Assembly: GCA_029194535.1 (NCBI GenBank) | Contig: JARFXR010000001.1 | Coordinates: 2,426,721 to 2,490,720, forward strand | Direction of reading: 5' to 3' | Length of the DNA: 64,000 nucleotides | Source of the DNA: Nitrospira sp. | GTDB lineage: Bacteria > Nitrospirota > Nitrospiria > Nitrospirales > Nitrospiraceae | Shown: positions 52,638-62,373 of the stretch, piece by piece | Layout of the letters: each line of letters opens with the position of its first letter | Numbering within the stretch: the first letter of the stretch is position 1 | The notes under the pieces: model-generated | What the model saw: the letters and a program-made list of their open reading frames with translations, nothing else | Databases searched by the model: none | What the model was told of the DNA's origin: nothing | Program-made: the position numbers and the translations under genes

Positions 52638-55472
52638 TCATGTCTTCGGACCGGTCTTTTTTCGACCTTGGGCCAACCCGGCGACGCGGCTCGAGGTGCC
52701 GAGCTTACCTTGTTCGAGGACGTCCTCGGCCTTGACCTCTCCGTAGATTTGGAGCAGACGTCCGATGAGGCCGGTCCAGCCGGTTTGATGGCTCGCCCCG
52801 AGGCCTGCGCCGTTGTCTCCGTGAAAGTATTCGTAAAAGAGGAGGCAATCCCGCCAGTGCGGGTCGTTCTGAAATTTCTCGACCCCGCCGAACACGGCCC
52901 TGCGCCCTTCCTTGTCTCGGACGAAGATCCGGCTCAACCGCCTGGTAATCTCTTGCGCCACTTCGAAGAGCGTCATCCGACGGCCCGATCCGGCGGGACA
53001 CTCCACGGTGAACTCATTACCGTAGTACCCGTAGAGGTTCAGCAGGGCTCTGATGATCAACACGTTGACGGGCATCCAGACGGGCCCGCGCCAATTGGAG
53101 TTGCCGCCGAACATGCCGCTGTCCGATTCGGCGGGCAAATAGTTCACCCGATACTCTTCACCGTGCACCGTGAACACATACGGATGATCGCGGTGGTATT
53201 GCGAGAGAGAGCGGATCCCGAACGGGCTCAGAAATTCATTCTCGTCGAGCATCTTCTCCAGCACGCGCCGCAGCTTCGGTTCGTCCAGAATCGAGAGAAT
53301 CCGGCGATTCTTGACGCCGGGCTTGTTCGGCGGAGCGATGGTGGCCATCAGCTCGGGATGCCGCCGGAGAAATTGTCTCGCCCGTTCGAGGAGGTCCGGA
53401 AACTTTGCTTCCACGTCCATGTCGAAGACGGTCGACGCGCAGAGCGGCAGCAACCCGACCATCGACCGGACTTTCAGCCTGGTCGCCCGGCCGTCGGGAA
53501 GCCTGAGCAAGTCGTAGAAAAACCCGTCTTCTTCATCCCACATTTCATCGCGATGCTCGCCGATGCGATCCATCGCGGCGGCGATCCACAGAAAATGCTG
53601 CAGGAACTTGAGCGCCATTTCCTCATAGATCGGATCGTGCGCCGCCAGCTCGAGCGCGATGTCCAGCATGTTTTGGGAGAACAGCGCCATCCAGGCCGTG
53701 CCGTCCGCCTGCTCGAGCGAGCCGCCCGTGGGCAGCGGCGCGCTCCGATCGAAGACACCGATGTTGTCCAACCCCAGAAAGCCTCCTTCGAACACGTTCC
53801 GCCCGCCGGGATCCTTCCGGTTCACCCACCAGGTGAAGTTCAGAACCAGCTTCTGAAACCCGTTCTTCAAGAACTGCAGATCTCCCTGTCCGCTGATCTG
53901 CTTGTCGGCCTGGTAGACGAACCAGGTGGCCCAGGCATGCACCGGAGGATTGACGTCTCCGAAGTTCCACTCGTAGGCGGGAACCTGTCCGTTGGGGTGG
54001 ATGTACAGGTCGTGGAGCATCAAGTCCAGTTGCTGCTTGGCGAAATCGGCGTCCACGGCCGTCAGGGCCACGCAGTGGAACGCCAGATCCCAGGCCGCGT
54101 ACCAAGGATATTCCCATTTGTCCGGCATGGAGATGACATCGTCGTTGAGCATGTGAAACCATTGCCGATTACGCAGATTCGGCGCCTTCGCCGGCATCAA
54201 CGGATCCACCCCGTGTTCTTCCAACCACTTGTCCAGATCGAAGTAGTAATACTGTTTGGTCCACAACAAACCCGCCAGGGATTGCCGCATCACCAGGGCC
54301 TCTTCCCGGCTCAGTTTTCCCGGAGTAATGGCGGCATAGAACTGATCCGCCTCAGTGAGACGCTCGCTCACGACCTTGTCGAAGCGGACCAGGAAGGACT
54401 TGGCGGCGGCGGCATTGTCCTGCGGCGCCGCGTGCGAAAGCCGCAAGCGAATCACCGTCGTCTCTCCGCCGGGAACGTCGATCCGGTAGGCGGCGGCGAC
54501 CTTGGTGCCGGTCCGATAGGGATTGACGGCCGCCTGCTGGCCGCCCACGAGATAGTCGTTGATGCCGTCTTTCACATAGGGACCGGCGTTCGACTTGTTG
54601 AACAGCCGCTGCATGTTCGTTTCGTTTTCCGTGAACAGCAGCGGGACGTCGCCCTCGCAGGTGAGATAGCGTTTGCCCAATTCTTCGTGCGCGGCCATGG
54701 CAATGGTCAGGCCTTTGGAGCCGGTCAGCTGCTCGATGCTCGGTTTCGCGGCGCCCTTCGACCAGGACCAGGTGTTGCGGAACCACAATGTCGGCAGTAC
54801 GTGCAGCGGCGCCGCCTCCGGGCCCCGGTTGCTGACGCTGATCTTGATCAGGATGTCGTCGGGGGTTTCCTTGGCGTATTCGACGAACACGTCGAAGTAC
54901 CGGTCTTCGTCGAACACGCCGGTATCGATCAGCTCGTATTCCATCTCCTGCCGTCCTCGCCGGCGGTTGGTGTCGACCAGCGCGTCGTACGGATAGGCGG
55001 CCTGCGGGTATTTGTAGAGATATTTCATGTAGGAATGCGTCGGTGTGCTGTCCAGATAGAAATAGTACTCCTTCACATCCTCGCCGTGGTTGCCTTCGCT
55101 GTTGGTCAGGCCGAACAGACGCTCCTTCAGGATCGGATCACGGCCGTTCCAGAGCGCCAAGGCGAAACAGAGCCGTTGCTTGTCGTCGGAGATTCCGGCC
55201 AGCCCGTCCTCTCCCCAACGGTAGGCGCGCGACCGTGACTGGTCGTGCGTAAAATAGTCCCAGGCGTTGCCGGATTCGCTGTAATCCTCCCGCACCGTGC
55301 CCCACTGCCGCTCGCTCAGGTAGGGCCCCCACTTTTTCCAGGCCAGCTTATGCGTCCGCGCCGCTTCGAGCCGCTCATGCTCGTGTGTCAGGGCGCCTCG
55401 ATCCGCCGTCTGCGAGACGGTCTTTTTCTCGACGGTTTTCTTCTCACTTCCCCGCGATTTGCTCCCGCTCAT
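52638..55472 (-). CDS. MGH1-like / GH63-type glucosidase (copy 2)
   Basis: A 944-residue paralogue of the enzyme at 39519 with the same blocks: WKKWGPYLSERQWGTVREDYSESG, FHMLNDDVISMPDKWEYPWYAAWDLAFH, NWRGPVWMPVNVLIIRALLNLYG. The N-terminus adds a Lys/Ser-rich stretch. The start is MSGSKSRGSE; an ATG pair a few codons upstream is possible. No signal peptide, cytoplasmic. It likely shares the alpha-glucoside substrate type of copy 1. Part of a minus-strand run with GH13 downstream and the dehydrogenase relic upstream. Confidence 0.9.
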   Translation of the reverse strand: MSGSKSRGSEKKTVEKKTVSQTADRGALTHEHERLEAARTHKLAWKKWGPYLSERQWGTVREDYSESGNAWDYFTHDQSRSRAYRWGEDGLAGISDDKQRLCFALALWNGRDPILKERLFGLTNSEGNHGEDVKEYYFYLDSTPTHSYMKYLYKYPQAAYPYDALVDTNRRRGRQEMEYELIDTGVFDEDRYFDVFVEYAKETPDDILIKISVSNRGPEAAPLHVLPTLWFRNTWSWSKGAAKPSIEQLTGSKGLTIAMAAHEELGKRYLTCEGDVPLLFTENETNMQRLFNKSNAGPYVKDGINDYLVGGQQAAVNPYRTGTKVAAAYRIDVPGGETTVIRLRLSHAAPQDNAAAAKSFLVRFDKVVSERLTEADQFYAAITPGKLSREEALVMRQSLAGLLWTKQYYYFDLDKWLEEHGVDPLMPAKAPNLRNRQWFHMLNDDVISMPDKWEYPWYAAWDLAFHCVALTAVDADFAKQQLDLMLHDLYIHPNGQVPAYEWNFGDVNPPVHAWATWFVYQADKQISGQGDLQFLKNGFQKLVLNFTWWVNRKDPGGRNVFEGGFLGLDNIGVFDRSAPLPTGGSLEQADGTAWMALFSQNMLDIALELAAHDPIYEEMALKFLQHFLWIAAAMDRIGEHRDEMWDEEDGFFYDLLRLPDGRATRLKVRSMVGLLPLCASTVFDMDVEAKFPDLLERARQFLRRHPELMATIAPPNKPGVKNRRILSILDEPKLRRVLEKMLDENEFLSPFGIRSLSQYHRDHPYVFTVHGEEYRVNYLPAESDSGMFGGNSNWRGPVWMPVNVLIIRALLNLYGYYGNEFTVECPAGSGRRMTLFEVAQEITRRLSRIFVRDKEGRRAVFGGVEKFQNDPHWRDCLLFYEYFHGDNGAGLGASHQTGWTGLIGRLLQIYGEVKAEDVLEQGKLGTSSRVAGLAQGRKKTGPKT

Positions 55473-55563
55473 GCTCCGATTCTCCTCCCTCATCATCGGT
55501 CGCCGTCTCCCGCTCCTCCGACGCATTCTGCGTCGATTCAAGCCGACGACCGGAATTCACGCG

Positions 55564-55734
55564 TTAGAGAACTGCACCACGACCGAAGTTCCCCTGGACG
55601 ATCTCCAAATCCGTGCCGCACAGACCGACCGCAATGGCTTCCACCAGCACCGAACCGAGACGCTCGTCCGGCTCCCGCACGTCACGCAGCCGGGCGGAAT
55701 CCGGCTTTGAGGGTTCGACCGTGATGGCCTTCAT
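55564..55734 (-). pseudogene. Truncated glucose/alcohol dehydrogenase (N-terminal relic)
   Basis: The frame MKAITVEPSKPDSARLRDVR...GSVLVEAIAVGLCGTDLEIVQGNFG is the start of a zinc-dependent glucose 1-dehydrogenase, with the first zinc-ligand Cys in GLCGTD. It stops after 56 residues, whereas the family has about 350. The rest is absent from the 90 bp before the next gene. No clear ribosome site. It follows the SMP-30 lactonase, the natural partner of a glucose dehydrogenase. Confidence 0.8.
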
Positions 55735-55793
55735 CGCCAATACCACTCACTCACTTGCTTGATGGAGGTCCCGCCGGCCGGCGGTTTCGTTTG

Positions 55794-56741
55794 TCACTTC
55801 GCACCGTTCGCGCCGCTGACGCGCAGCTTGATACCGTACAGCCCCTTGCCGGCTGTGATGAACAACATGCGCCGGTCCCGTCCGCAGAAGCTGACATTGG
55901 CCGTCCAGGCTTCTTCCGGCACGACGATCTGCTCGACCTGCCGCCCGTCGCGGTCCACCACCCGTACCCCGTCGCCGGTCAAGTAGAGATGACCCTCTTC
56001 GTCCAACGTCATGCCGTCGGAGCCGTACTCGGCGATCAATCTTTTCCCGCGCAATCGCCCGTCCTGCTCCATGTCGTATCGATAGGTCTTGCCGGCGCCG
56101 ATATCCGCCACATAGAGTGTTGTTCCGTCCGGCGTCCCGATGAGGCCGTTGGGCTGCTGCAGATCGTCCGTCACCCGCACCAGTTGCCGGCGATCGGCCG
56201 AAAGAAAGTAGACGTGCTGACCGTCCTGCGGCATCTTGTCGTGTTTCCACCAGCGCCGACGATAGAACGGATCGGTAAAATAGATCGCCCCGTCGGCACG
56301 GACCCAGACATCGTTGGGGCCATTGAGGGATTTTCCGCGATACTCGCTGAGCACGACCGTGACCTGACCGTCCGGGGCGATGGACCAGAGCGCATTTCTC
56401 TCGTCGGCGCACGCGATAAGGTTCCCCTTGAAATCGAAATACATGCCGTTGGCGCGGCCGGCCGGCTGAAGAAACGTCGAGAGGCCGCCTTCCGCATTCC
56501 ACCGCATGATTCGATCGTTGGGTTGATCGGTGAAAAAGACGTTGCCCTCGGCATCGCACGTCGGCCCTTCCGTGAATTCAAAGTCGCCGGCCAGTTTCCG
56601 CAGAACTGCCCCAGGCGCCACGACGCTGTCCTCAGCCCATGCCACGGCCATACCGGCCACGAGCGTCACTACGCAGCTCATCACGGCCGCGCCGCCGGCG
56701 CGATGCGGCCGTTCCGTCCGCTTCTCTCTATTTGGGCGCAT
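55794..56741 (-). CDS. SMP-30/gluconolactonase-family exported protein
   Basis: The start is taken at MRPNREKRTERP; the open frame upstream is a shadow of pgi and repeats. 315 residues. A signal peptide (MSCVVTLVAGMAVAWAED) is followed by a six-bladed propeller: FEFTEGPTCDAEGNVFFTDQPNDRI, LNGPNDVWVRADGAIYFTDPFY (the metal-binding Asn/Asp turn), PNGLIGTPDGTTLYVADIGAGKTYRYD, SDGMTLDEEGHLYLTGDGV. The family hydrolyses sugar lactones; a periplasmic gluconolactonase fits the genes around it. Other SMP-30 substrates are possible. Confidence 0.87.
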   Translation of the reverse strand: MRPNREKRTERPHRAGGAAVMSCVVTLVAGMAVAWAEDSVVAPGAVLRKLAGDFEFTEGPTCDAEGNVFFTDQPNDRIMRWNAEGGLSTFLQPAGRANGMYFDFKGNLIACADERNALWSIAPDGQVTVVLSEYRGKSLNGPNDVWVRADGAIYFTDPFYRRRWWKHDKMPQDGQHVYFLSADRRQLVRVTDDLQQPNGLIGTPDGTTLYVADIGAGKTYRYDMEQDGRLRGKRLIAEYGSDGMTLDEEGHLYLTGDGVRVVDRDGRQVEQIVVPEEAWTANVSFCGRDRRMLFITAGKGLYGIKLRVSGANGAK

Positions 56742-56867
56742 CACGAACGTTACGTTTCCGGCTATCAGGATGTTGAAACAATCCTCCAGCTGAGATCTCG
56801 CGTCGATCGGAAGCCCGCGGGGGACTGGCTCTCGCCGTAGCCCGGCGAAGCCGGGCGTCTGTCCCGG

Positions 56868-56916
56868 TCTCCAAGGGCAACGGGGACAGTCGTCGATCCG
56901 AAGGGCGACAGTCCCC
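56868..56916. repeat. Dispersed GGGGACTGTC repeat, copy B (inverted)
   Basis: GAAGGGCGACAGTCCCC (56900-56916) is the exact reverse complement of the 17-mer at 18277-18293, and AACGGGGACAGTCG (56879-56892) matches the second arm. Lies in the 200-bp gap between pgi and the SMP-30 gene. Confidence 0.65.
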
Positions 56917-56941
56917 TCGCAAACAGTTTGTCTTCCCCCGG

Positions 56942-58585
56942 CTACGGCGATGTCTTCGCGGCCCGATACCGGCGGATGAGATGATTGGTCGAGCTGTCGT
57001 GGGCGGGCGCCGGGGCCTCCGCGCGTTCCAACTCCGGGGCGATGCGCTGCGCCAAAGCCTTGCCGAGTTCGACACCCCACTGATCGAAGCAGTTGATCCC
57101 CCACAGGGCTCCTTGAGTGAACACGGAGTGCTCGTACAGGGCCACGAGTTTACCCAAGGCCTCCGGTGTCAGTCGCTCCAACAGAATCGTATTGGAGGGC
57201 CGGTTTCCCTCGAATACTCGATGGGGCACGAGGCGGTCGGCCGCGCCTTCCGCCCGGACCTCCTCCGCCGTCTTGCCGAACGCCAGAGCCTCGCTTTGCG
57301 CAAACACGTTCGCAATCAGCAGATCATGGTGCCGCCCCAGCGGATTGAGCGGCTTCATGCAGGCGATGAAGTCGCAGGGGATCAGCTTCGTCCCCTGATG
57401 GATCAACTGGTAGAAGGAGTGTTGCCCGTTGGTGCCCGGCTCGCCCCAGTAAACCGCGCCGGTTTGGTACGTCGTCTTGATCCCCTCCAATGTCACATGC
57501 TTGCCGTTGCTTTCCATCGTCAACTGCTGAAGATACGCCGGAAACCGCTTCAGATACTGATCGTACGGCAACACCGCGACCGTTTCCGCGCCGAAGAAAT
57601 TGCCGTTCCAGACCGCCAGCAGGCCCATCAAGACCGGAAGATTCTGCCGGAACGGCGCAGTGCGGAAATGTTCGTCCATCTGGTGAAACCCGGAGAGCAT
57701 CGCGTGGAACCGTTCGGGTCCGACTGCCAGCATCGTCGACAGGCCGATCGCCGAGTCCATCGAGTACCGCCCTCCGACCCAATCCCAGAACTCGAACATG
57801 TTGGCCGGATCGATACCGAACTTGGCCACCTCCGCCGCATTGGTCGACACGGCCACGCAATGCTTGGCGACGGCCTTGGCGTCGCCGCCCAGACCGGCCA
57901 ACAGCCAGGCGCGGGCGCTGTGCGCGTTCGTCATCGTTTCCAATGTCGTAAACGTCTTGGAAGAGATGATAAAGAGGGTCTCCGCCGGATCGAGATCGCG
58001 TACCGCTTCGACGAAGTCCGTGCCGTCGATATTGGAGACGAACCGAACGGTCATGTCCCGGTCGCTGTACTGCCGCAGCGCCTCGTAGGCCATCACCGGG
58101 CCCAGGTCTGAGCCGCCGATGCCGATGTTGACGATCGCGCGGATGCGTTTCCCCGTGTGCCCCTTCCAAGCGCCGTTCCGAACGCCGGTACAAAATCCCG
58201 CCATCCGGTCCAGCACGGCATGGACCTGGGCCACGACGTTCACTCCGTCAACTACGACGGACGAGCCCTTCGGCATGCGAAGCGCCGTGTGCAACACCGC
58301 GCGCTGTTCGGTTTCATTGATTCGCTCGCCGCGGAACATGGCATCGATCCGCCGGCGCAAGCCGCATTCGTCCGCCAGCGCACAGAGCAGCTCAAGCGTG
58401 TCGTCGGTGATGCGATTCTTGGAGTAGTCGAGAAACACGCCGGCCGCTTCGGCCGTCAGACGCTCGCCTCGGCCGGGATCGTTCGCAAACAACGTCCGGA
58501 GATGCATGTCCCGCATGGTCCGATGATGCGCCTCAAGAGCTTTCCATGCCGGGCGCGAAGCGACGGATGGGATCGTAGTCGCCAT
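56942..58585 (-). CDS. pgi: Glucose-6-phosphate isomerase
   Basis: The start is [15 protein letters not shown] lies 10 nt upstream. 547 residues, normal for the long bacterial class. Signature blocks: [29 protein letters not shown] (as [12 protein letters not shown]), [32 protein letters not shown], and the C-terminal [15 protein letters not shown]. It interconverts glucose-6-P and fructose-6-P in the cytoplasm. Follows pgm by 68 bp. Confidence 0.97.
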   Translation of the reverse strand: MATTIPSVASRPAWKALEAHHRTMRDMHLRTLFANDPGRGERLTAEAAGVFLDYSKNRITDDTLELLCALADECGLRRRIDAMFRGERINETEQRAVLHTALRMPKGSSVVVDGVNVVAQVHAVLDRMAGFCTGVRNGAWKGHTGKRIRAIVNIGIGGSDLGPVMAYEALRQYSDRDMTVRFVSNIDGTDFVEAVRDLDPAETLFIISSKTFTTLETMTNAHSARAWLLAGLGGDAKAVAKHCVAVSTNAAEVAKFGIDPANMFEFWDWVGGRYSMDSAIGLSTMLAVGPERFHAMLSGFHQMDEHFRTAPFRQNLPVLMGLLAVWNGNFFGAETVAVLPYDQYLKRFPAYLQQLTMESNGKHVTLEGIKTTYQTGAVYWGEPGTNGQHSFYQLIHQGTKLIPCDFIACMKPLNPLGRHHDLLIANVFAQSEALAFGKTAEEVRAEGAADRLVPHRVFEGNRPSNTILLERLTPEALGKLVALYEHSVFTQGALWGINCFDQWGVELGKALAQRIAPELERAEAPAPAHDSSTNHLIRRYRAAKTSP

Positions 58586-58653
58586 GACACCTGTTCTCCC
58601 TCTCTGTTGCACTGCGATTCAGTTCGGATCCGCCCCGTCGTTCGGCCTGCGGA

Positions 58654-60309
58654 TCAGGCCGTGATCGGAGCCGCCAACGCCTTGTCCACGATCTGCTGGG
58701 CTTCGGTCACGATTGCGGCGAGATGGCGGTCGTCGCGAAAACTTTCGGCGTAGATCTTATAGATATTCTCCGTCCCGGACGGGCGCGCGGCGAACCATCC
58801 GTTGTCGGTGACGACCTTGAGGCCGCCGATCGGCGCGTCGTTGCCAGGGGCCTTGGTCAGTTTCGCCGTGATCGGCTCGCCGGCCAGCACCGTCGCCGTC
58901 ACGGCCTCCGACGAAAGCTTGCCGAGCCTGGCCTTCTGCTCGGGCGTGGCAGGGGCGTCGATCCGCGTGTAGCTCGGGGCCCCGCACTCCTTCGTCAAGT
59001 CCCGGTACAGCTCTCCCGGATCCCTGCCCGTGCAGGCCGTCATCTCGACCGCAAGCAAGTCCATGATCAAGCCGTCCTTGTCCGTGGTCCACACGGTTCC
59101 GTCCTTCCTCAGGAAGCTCGCCCCGGCGCTCTCTTCTCCGCCGAAGCAACAGGATCCGTCGAACAGCCCGGCGACGAACCATTTGAACCCGACCGGGGTT
59201 TCGTAGAGACGCCGGCCCAACCGTTTGGTCACCCTGTCGATCAGGCTGCTGCTGACCAGCGTCTTCCCCACGCCGGCCTGCGCGTTCCACAGCGGGCGAT
59301 GGGTCAGCAGATAGTGAATCGCCACGGCCAGGTAATGATTGGGGTTCAGCAAGCCGGCCGCGGGCGTCACGATTCCGTGACGGTCCGCGTCCGGATCGTT
59401 GGCGAACGCGATCCGATATCGATCTTTCAGCCCGACCAACCCCGCCATCGCATAGGGGCTCGAGCAGTCCATTCTGATCTTGCCGTCATGATCGACGCGC
59501 ATGAATCCGAAGGTCGGATCGATCGTCGGATTCACCACGCAGAGATCCAACTTGTAGAGCGCGGCGATCGGCTCCCAATACGGAGCGCCGGCGCCGCCGA
59601 GGGGATCCACACCGATCCGGATGCCCGCTGCGCGGATCGCCTCCATGTCCAGCACATGGCTCAAGTCCCGCACATACGGCAGGATGAAATCCTCCTGATG
59701 CGTGGTCGGCGCCTTGATCGCCCGCTCGAACGGCATTCGCTTCACGTCCGCGTTGCCGGCTCGAAGCAGGGCATTGGCCCGATCCTGGATCCACGCGGTG
59801 ACGTCCGTGTCCGCCGGCCCGCCGGTGGGAGGGTTGTACTTGAATCCGCCGTCCTCCGGCGGATTGTGCGACGGTGTGACGACGATGCCGTCGGCCAGAT
59901 GGGCCGAGCGGTTCCGATTGTAAGAGAGAATCGCGCGCGACACGACCGGAGTCGGCGTCACTCCGTCCTGGGGCTGGATCACCGTGTCGATCCGATTGGC
60001 CGCCAGGACTTCCAGGGCGGTGCGTTGGGCGGGACTCGACACGGCATGCGTATCCTTGCCCATGAAAAGGGGCCCGTCCGTTCCCTGCCGCAGGCGAAAT
60101 TCGCAGATGGCTTGGGTGACGGCCAGAATGTGGGCTTCGGTGAACGAACCGCGCAACGGCGAGCCGCGGTGCCCGCTGGTCCCGAAACTCACCAGCTGGT
60201 TGCCGTCGTCGACGTCGGGCCGGCGCGCCTCATACTGCCGTTCGAGCTCGGCCACGTCGATCAACATGTCGCCGGGAGCCGGCTTGCCTGCCAATGGAGA
60301 GAGTGCCAT
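58654..60309 (-). CDS. pgm: Phosphoglucomutase (alpha-D-glucose-specific)
   Basis: 551 residues. Active-site phosphoserine in [11 protein letters not shown], Mg site DPDADRHGI, sugar-ring loop [11 protein letters not shown], phosphate loop [16 protein letters not shown]. Start block [18 protein letters not shown]. It interconverts glucose-1-P and glucose-6-P, joining glycogen or alpha-glucan breakdown to Pgi. Ribosome site weak. It begins 9 bp after the SemiSWEET stop. Confidence 0.97.
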   Translation of the reverse strand: MALSPLAGKPAPGDMLIDVAELERQYEARRPDVDDGNQLVSFGTSGHRGSPLRGSFTEAHILAVTQAICEFRLRQGTDGPLFMGKDTHAVSSPAQRTALEVLAANRIDTVIQPQDGVTPTPVVSRAILSYNRNRSAHLADGIVVTPSHNPPEDGGFKYNPPTGGPADTDVTAWIQDRANALLRAGNADVKRMPFERAIKAPTTHQEDFILPYVRDLSHVLDMEAIRAAGIRIGVDPLGGAGAPYWEPIAALYKLDLCVVNPTIDPTFGFMRVDHDGKIRMDCSSPYAMAGLVGLKDRYRIAFANDPDADRHGIVTPAAGLLNPNHYLAVAIHYLLTHRPLWNAQAGVGKTLVSSSLIDRVTKRLGRRLYETPVGFKWFVAGLFDGSCCFGGEESAGASFLRKDGTVWTTDKDGLIMDLLAVEMTACTGRDPGELYRDLTKECGAPSYTRIDAPATPEQKARLGKLSSEAVTATVLAGEPITAKLTKAPGNDAPIGGLKVVTDNGWFAARPSGTENIYKIYAESFRDDRHLAAIVTEAQQIVDKALAAPITA

Positions 60310-60318
60310 GTGCCACCG

Positions 60319-60717
60319 TCACCCTTCGACTTGGGCCCGTTCGCCCCGGAGAAAATAGTAATAGGCTCCGACCATGATGAAATTGATCACGACCGCGACG
60401 ATGTTCCAGATGATGACCGGTCTGGAGGCGATCAGGAACCCATAGTAGACCCAGACGAATTGAAACGTGCCCATGATGGCCGCCATCGTCGGATTCATTC
60501 CCACGGTGGACCGCCGCTTGAGCATGACGATGAGGTCCGGTACCGCCGCAAAGGTGGTCCCGAACCCCGCGATGAAGCCGACCACTTCCTTCATCGTGAT
60601 CGCGGAGGAGGCCAAGGCCTCGACGTCCGACTCTATATCCTGACCGGCCAGTCCGGTGCCGGCCGAAAAGGCGTAGGTCGTCGCCAACAAGACGGCGGAC
60701 AGGTTGAAGCGGATCAC
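60319..60717 (-). CDS. SemiSWEET sugar transporter with N-terminal extension
   Basis: The start is a GTG 8 nt after AAAGGAG. 132 residues; most SemiSWEETs have about 85-95. The first 25 residues (IRFNLSAVLLATTYAFSAGTGLAGQD) look like a signal peptide or extra helix. Then comes one MtN3 unit with three helices: VVGFIAGFGTTFAAVPDLIVML, PTMAAIMGTFQFVWVYYGFLI, VIIWNIVAVVINFIMVGAYYYF. The PQ loop is P-D here. SemiSWEETs dimerise to move sugars by facilitated diffusion. Lies 9 bp before pgm and 58 bp after the DUF4403 gene. Confidence 0.85.
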   Translation of the reverse strand: MIRFNLSAVLLATTYAFSAGTGLAGQDIESDVEALASSAITMKEVVGFIAGFGTTFAAVPDLIVMLKRRSTVGMNPTMAAIMGTFQFVWVYYGFLIASRPVIIWNIVAVVINFIMVGAYYYFLRGERAQVEG

Positions 60718-60775
60718 GAAGGAGACTCCTTTGTGAGGAGGAAGAGTACCAGACCCGCTGAACCGCGACAACGCC

Positions 60776-62281
60776 TCATCGCGCCGGCGGCAGCAAGAGC
60801 TCGATCGTTCCGTCCGCGACGACCTGCGCTTCCACTCCTCCCTCGATCGGATAGATACCCCTCGGCTCGACCTTGGTCACAATCCCGTTGAGCCAACCTC
60901 CGGGCAGCACTTCACGATGCAGGGCCTTGTCCAACGCGCGGCGCATCGAGGCCATCTGGTCGGAGAGGTCCACCCTGGTCTGCGGCTCGATGGTCTCCAG
61001 GATTTCGTCCCGTAGCAGCCAATTGGCCGTGCGGACGAGAATGTTCCGCGTATCCATGGTGAAGTCGAATCCGTCGAACCTGAGAACGTGCGTGGTCGGG
61101 TCGATCACCGGTTTCCCTGCGGCGTAGAGCGTCCCCTTCACGCTTCCCGTCACGCCCAGAGCCAGAATCAGGTTCGCTCCGCTGCCGTACAGCCGCGCGG
61201 AGGTGATGGAGACCGGGTCGCCGATCCTCACCGGGATCGTCTGTCCCACGAGCTGCCTCCGGACCCTGACATTGAGCCAGTCATAGTCCACCATCATCGG
61301 CATCGCGAGGTGGAACCCGTCGGCCGCGCCGGTCGCCAATTGGAGCGGGGGCAAGGGCCGCTCCCCGACGGACGGCATCGCCCCGCTCGTGACGATCGGC
61401 TCCAGCCGCAGATTGAGCGAGGCCACGACCTGCTGATCCTCGTTTCCCATAATGGGTCCGGCCGCGATTTGTCCCGGCCGCAGATTCAGCCACAGCTCCG
61501 GGGCCAGTTCGGTCGGCGCCAGCAGCGTTCGCCAGGCCTTTTCTACTCCGCGGCGCTGCCGGCTGCCCTCCTGAATCCTGTCGTCGATCTTCTTGCTCAG
61601 TACGGGAAGCCTCGCCTGCACCGTCGTCTTCACAATCGTGCTGACGTCGGCGCCCGCGGCGGTCGAGACACAGGGATCGGGAAACACCGGCTCTTCGAAC
61701 TTGGTAGCCGAACGTACCGTCCAGTCGTCGGCCCATTGCAGGTGCGACCGGCCTTTCATGCTCATGTGTCGCGGCTCATCCGGCTTGTATCCGCAGATGG
61801 AATCCTCGATCTCCCCGCTCGGCTTGGTGCGTCGCACGGCGATTCGATATCGGATGTCGGGGAACAGCATCTCCAATTCGTTGTTCTCGACCTGCACCTG
61901 AACCGGGCCTCGATGGAGCCGATACTGCCACTGGAAGGGAGGCTGGCCTTCGACCGACGGCCCCTCGTGCCATTCCCCCTCGTTCTCGATGACTTCGGGA
62001 AAGGAATCCGCCGCGATGACGAGCAAGTCCTGAAGCGAGACCTTGGCAGGGATCGAAAGGACGGACGCCCCGACCTGCGGCGGAGGAGGCGGCGGCGCAA
62101 GTTTGTCGGTCGGCTTCGGAATGTCGAGATAGTCGTCGGCCTTGGCCGGCGGCCCCCCCAGGATGACGAGAGATGCGGCCGCCACCAGCATGCGGCGCAG
62201 GCTCAACGGCCATGCCGAGATTTGCCCTCGCGATCTCCGACAGCGGTGCACGATGTCGAAAAGGTTTCCCTGTGGTTTCAC
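60776..62281 (-). CDS. Exported DUF4403 protein
   Basis: The start is a GTG 7 nt after GGGAGG; an ATG five codons upstream is possible. The hydrophobic signal RRMLVAAASLVILGGPPAKADD is followed by about 460 residues in the DUF4403 pattern: SVLSIPAKVSLQDLLVIAADSFPEVI, LPVLSKKIDDRIQ, LELWLNLRPGQIAAGPI-like (PELWLNLRPGQIAAGPI), LLRDEILETIEPQTRVDLSDQMASMRRAL. DUF4403 is distantly like lipid-binding TULIP domains; function unknown. First in the sugar cluster. A palindromic operator lies 93 bp upstream. Confidence 0.85.
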   Translation of the reverse strand: MKPQGNLFDIVHRCRRSRGQISAWPLSLRRMLVAAASLVILGGPPAKADDYLDIPKPTDKLAPPPPPPQVGASVLSIPAKVSLQDLLVIAADSFPEVIENEGEWHEGPSVEGQPPFQWQYRLHRGPVQVQVENNELEMLFPDIRYRIAVRRTKPSGEIEDSICGYKPDEPRHMSMKGRSHLQWADDWTVRSATKFEEPVFPDPCVSTAAGADVSTIVKTTVQARLPVLSKKIDDRIQEGSRQRRGVEKAWRTLLAPTELAPELWLNLRPGQIAAGPIMGNEDQQVVASLNLRLEPIVTSGAMPSVGERPLPPLQLATGAADGFHLAMPMMVDYDWLNVRVRRQLVGQTIPVRIGDPVSITSARLYGSGANLILALGVTGSVKGTLYAAGKPVIDPTTHVLRFDGFDFTMDTRNILVRTANWLLRDEILETIEPQTRVDLSDQMASMRRALDKALHREVLPGGWLNGIVTKVEPRGIYPIEGGVEAQVVADGTIELLLPPAR

Positions 62282-62373
62282 GTTCCGCCCTCCCATAGTC
62301 TGTGTAGATCCTCCGAGAGCCGAATTTACAACATTATTTGACTACTTATACAGGGGCGGCCTGCGACGGAATA

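Noticed and set aside
50724-55238. A 1504-codon open frame on the plus strand
   Set aside because: It is antisense to the membrane protein, GH13 and GH63-type genes, whose motifs are unmistakable. Its translation is Arg/His/Gln-rich with no domain. GC-rich codon bias on the other strand explains the lack of stops.
58723-60891. A 722-codon plus-strand open frame
   Set aside because: Antisense shadow of pgm and SemiSWEET, both identified by several active-site or membrane features.
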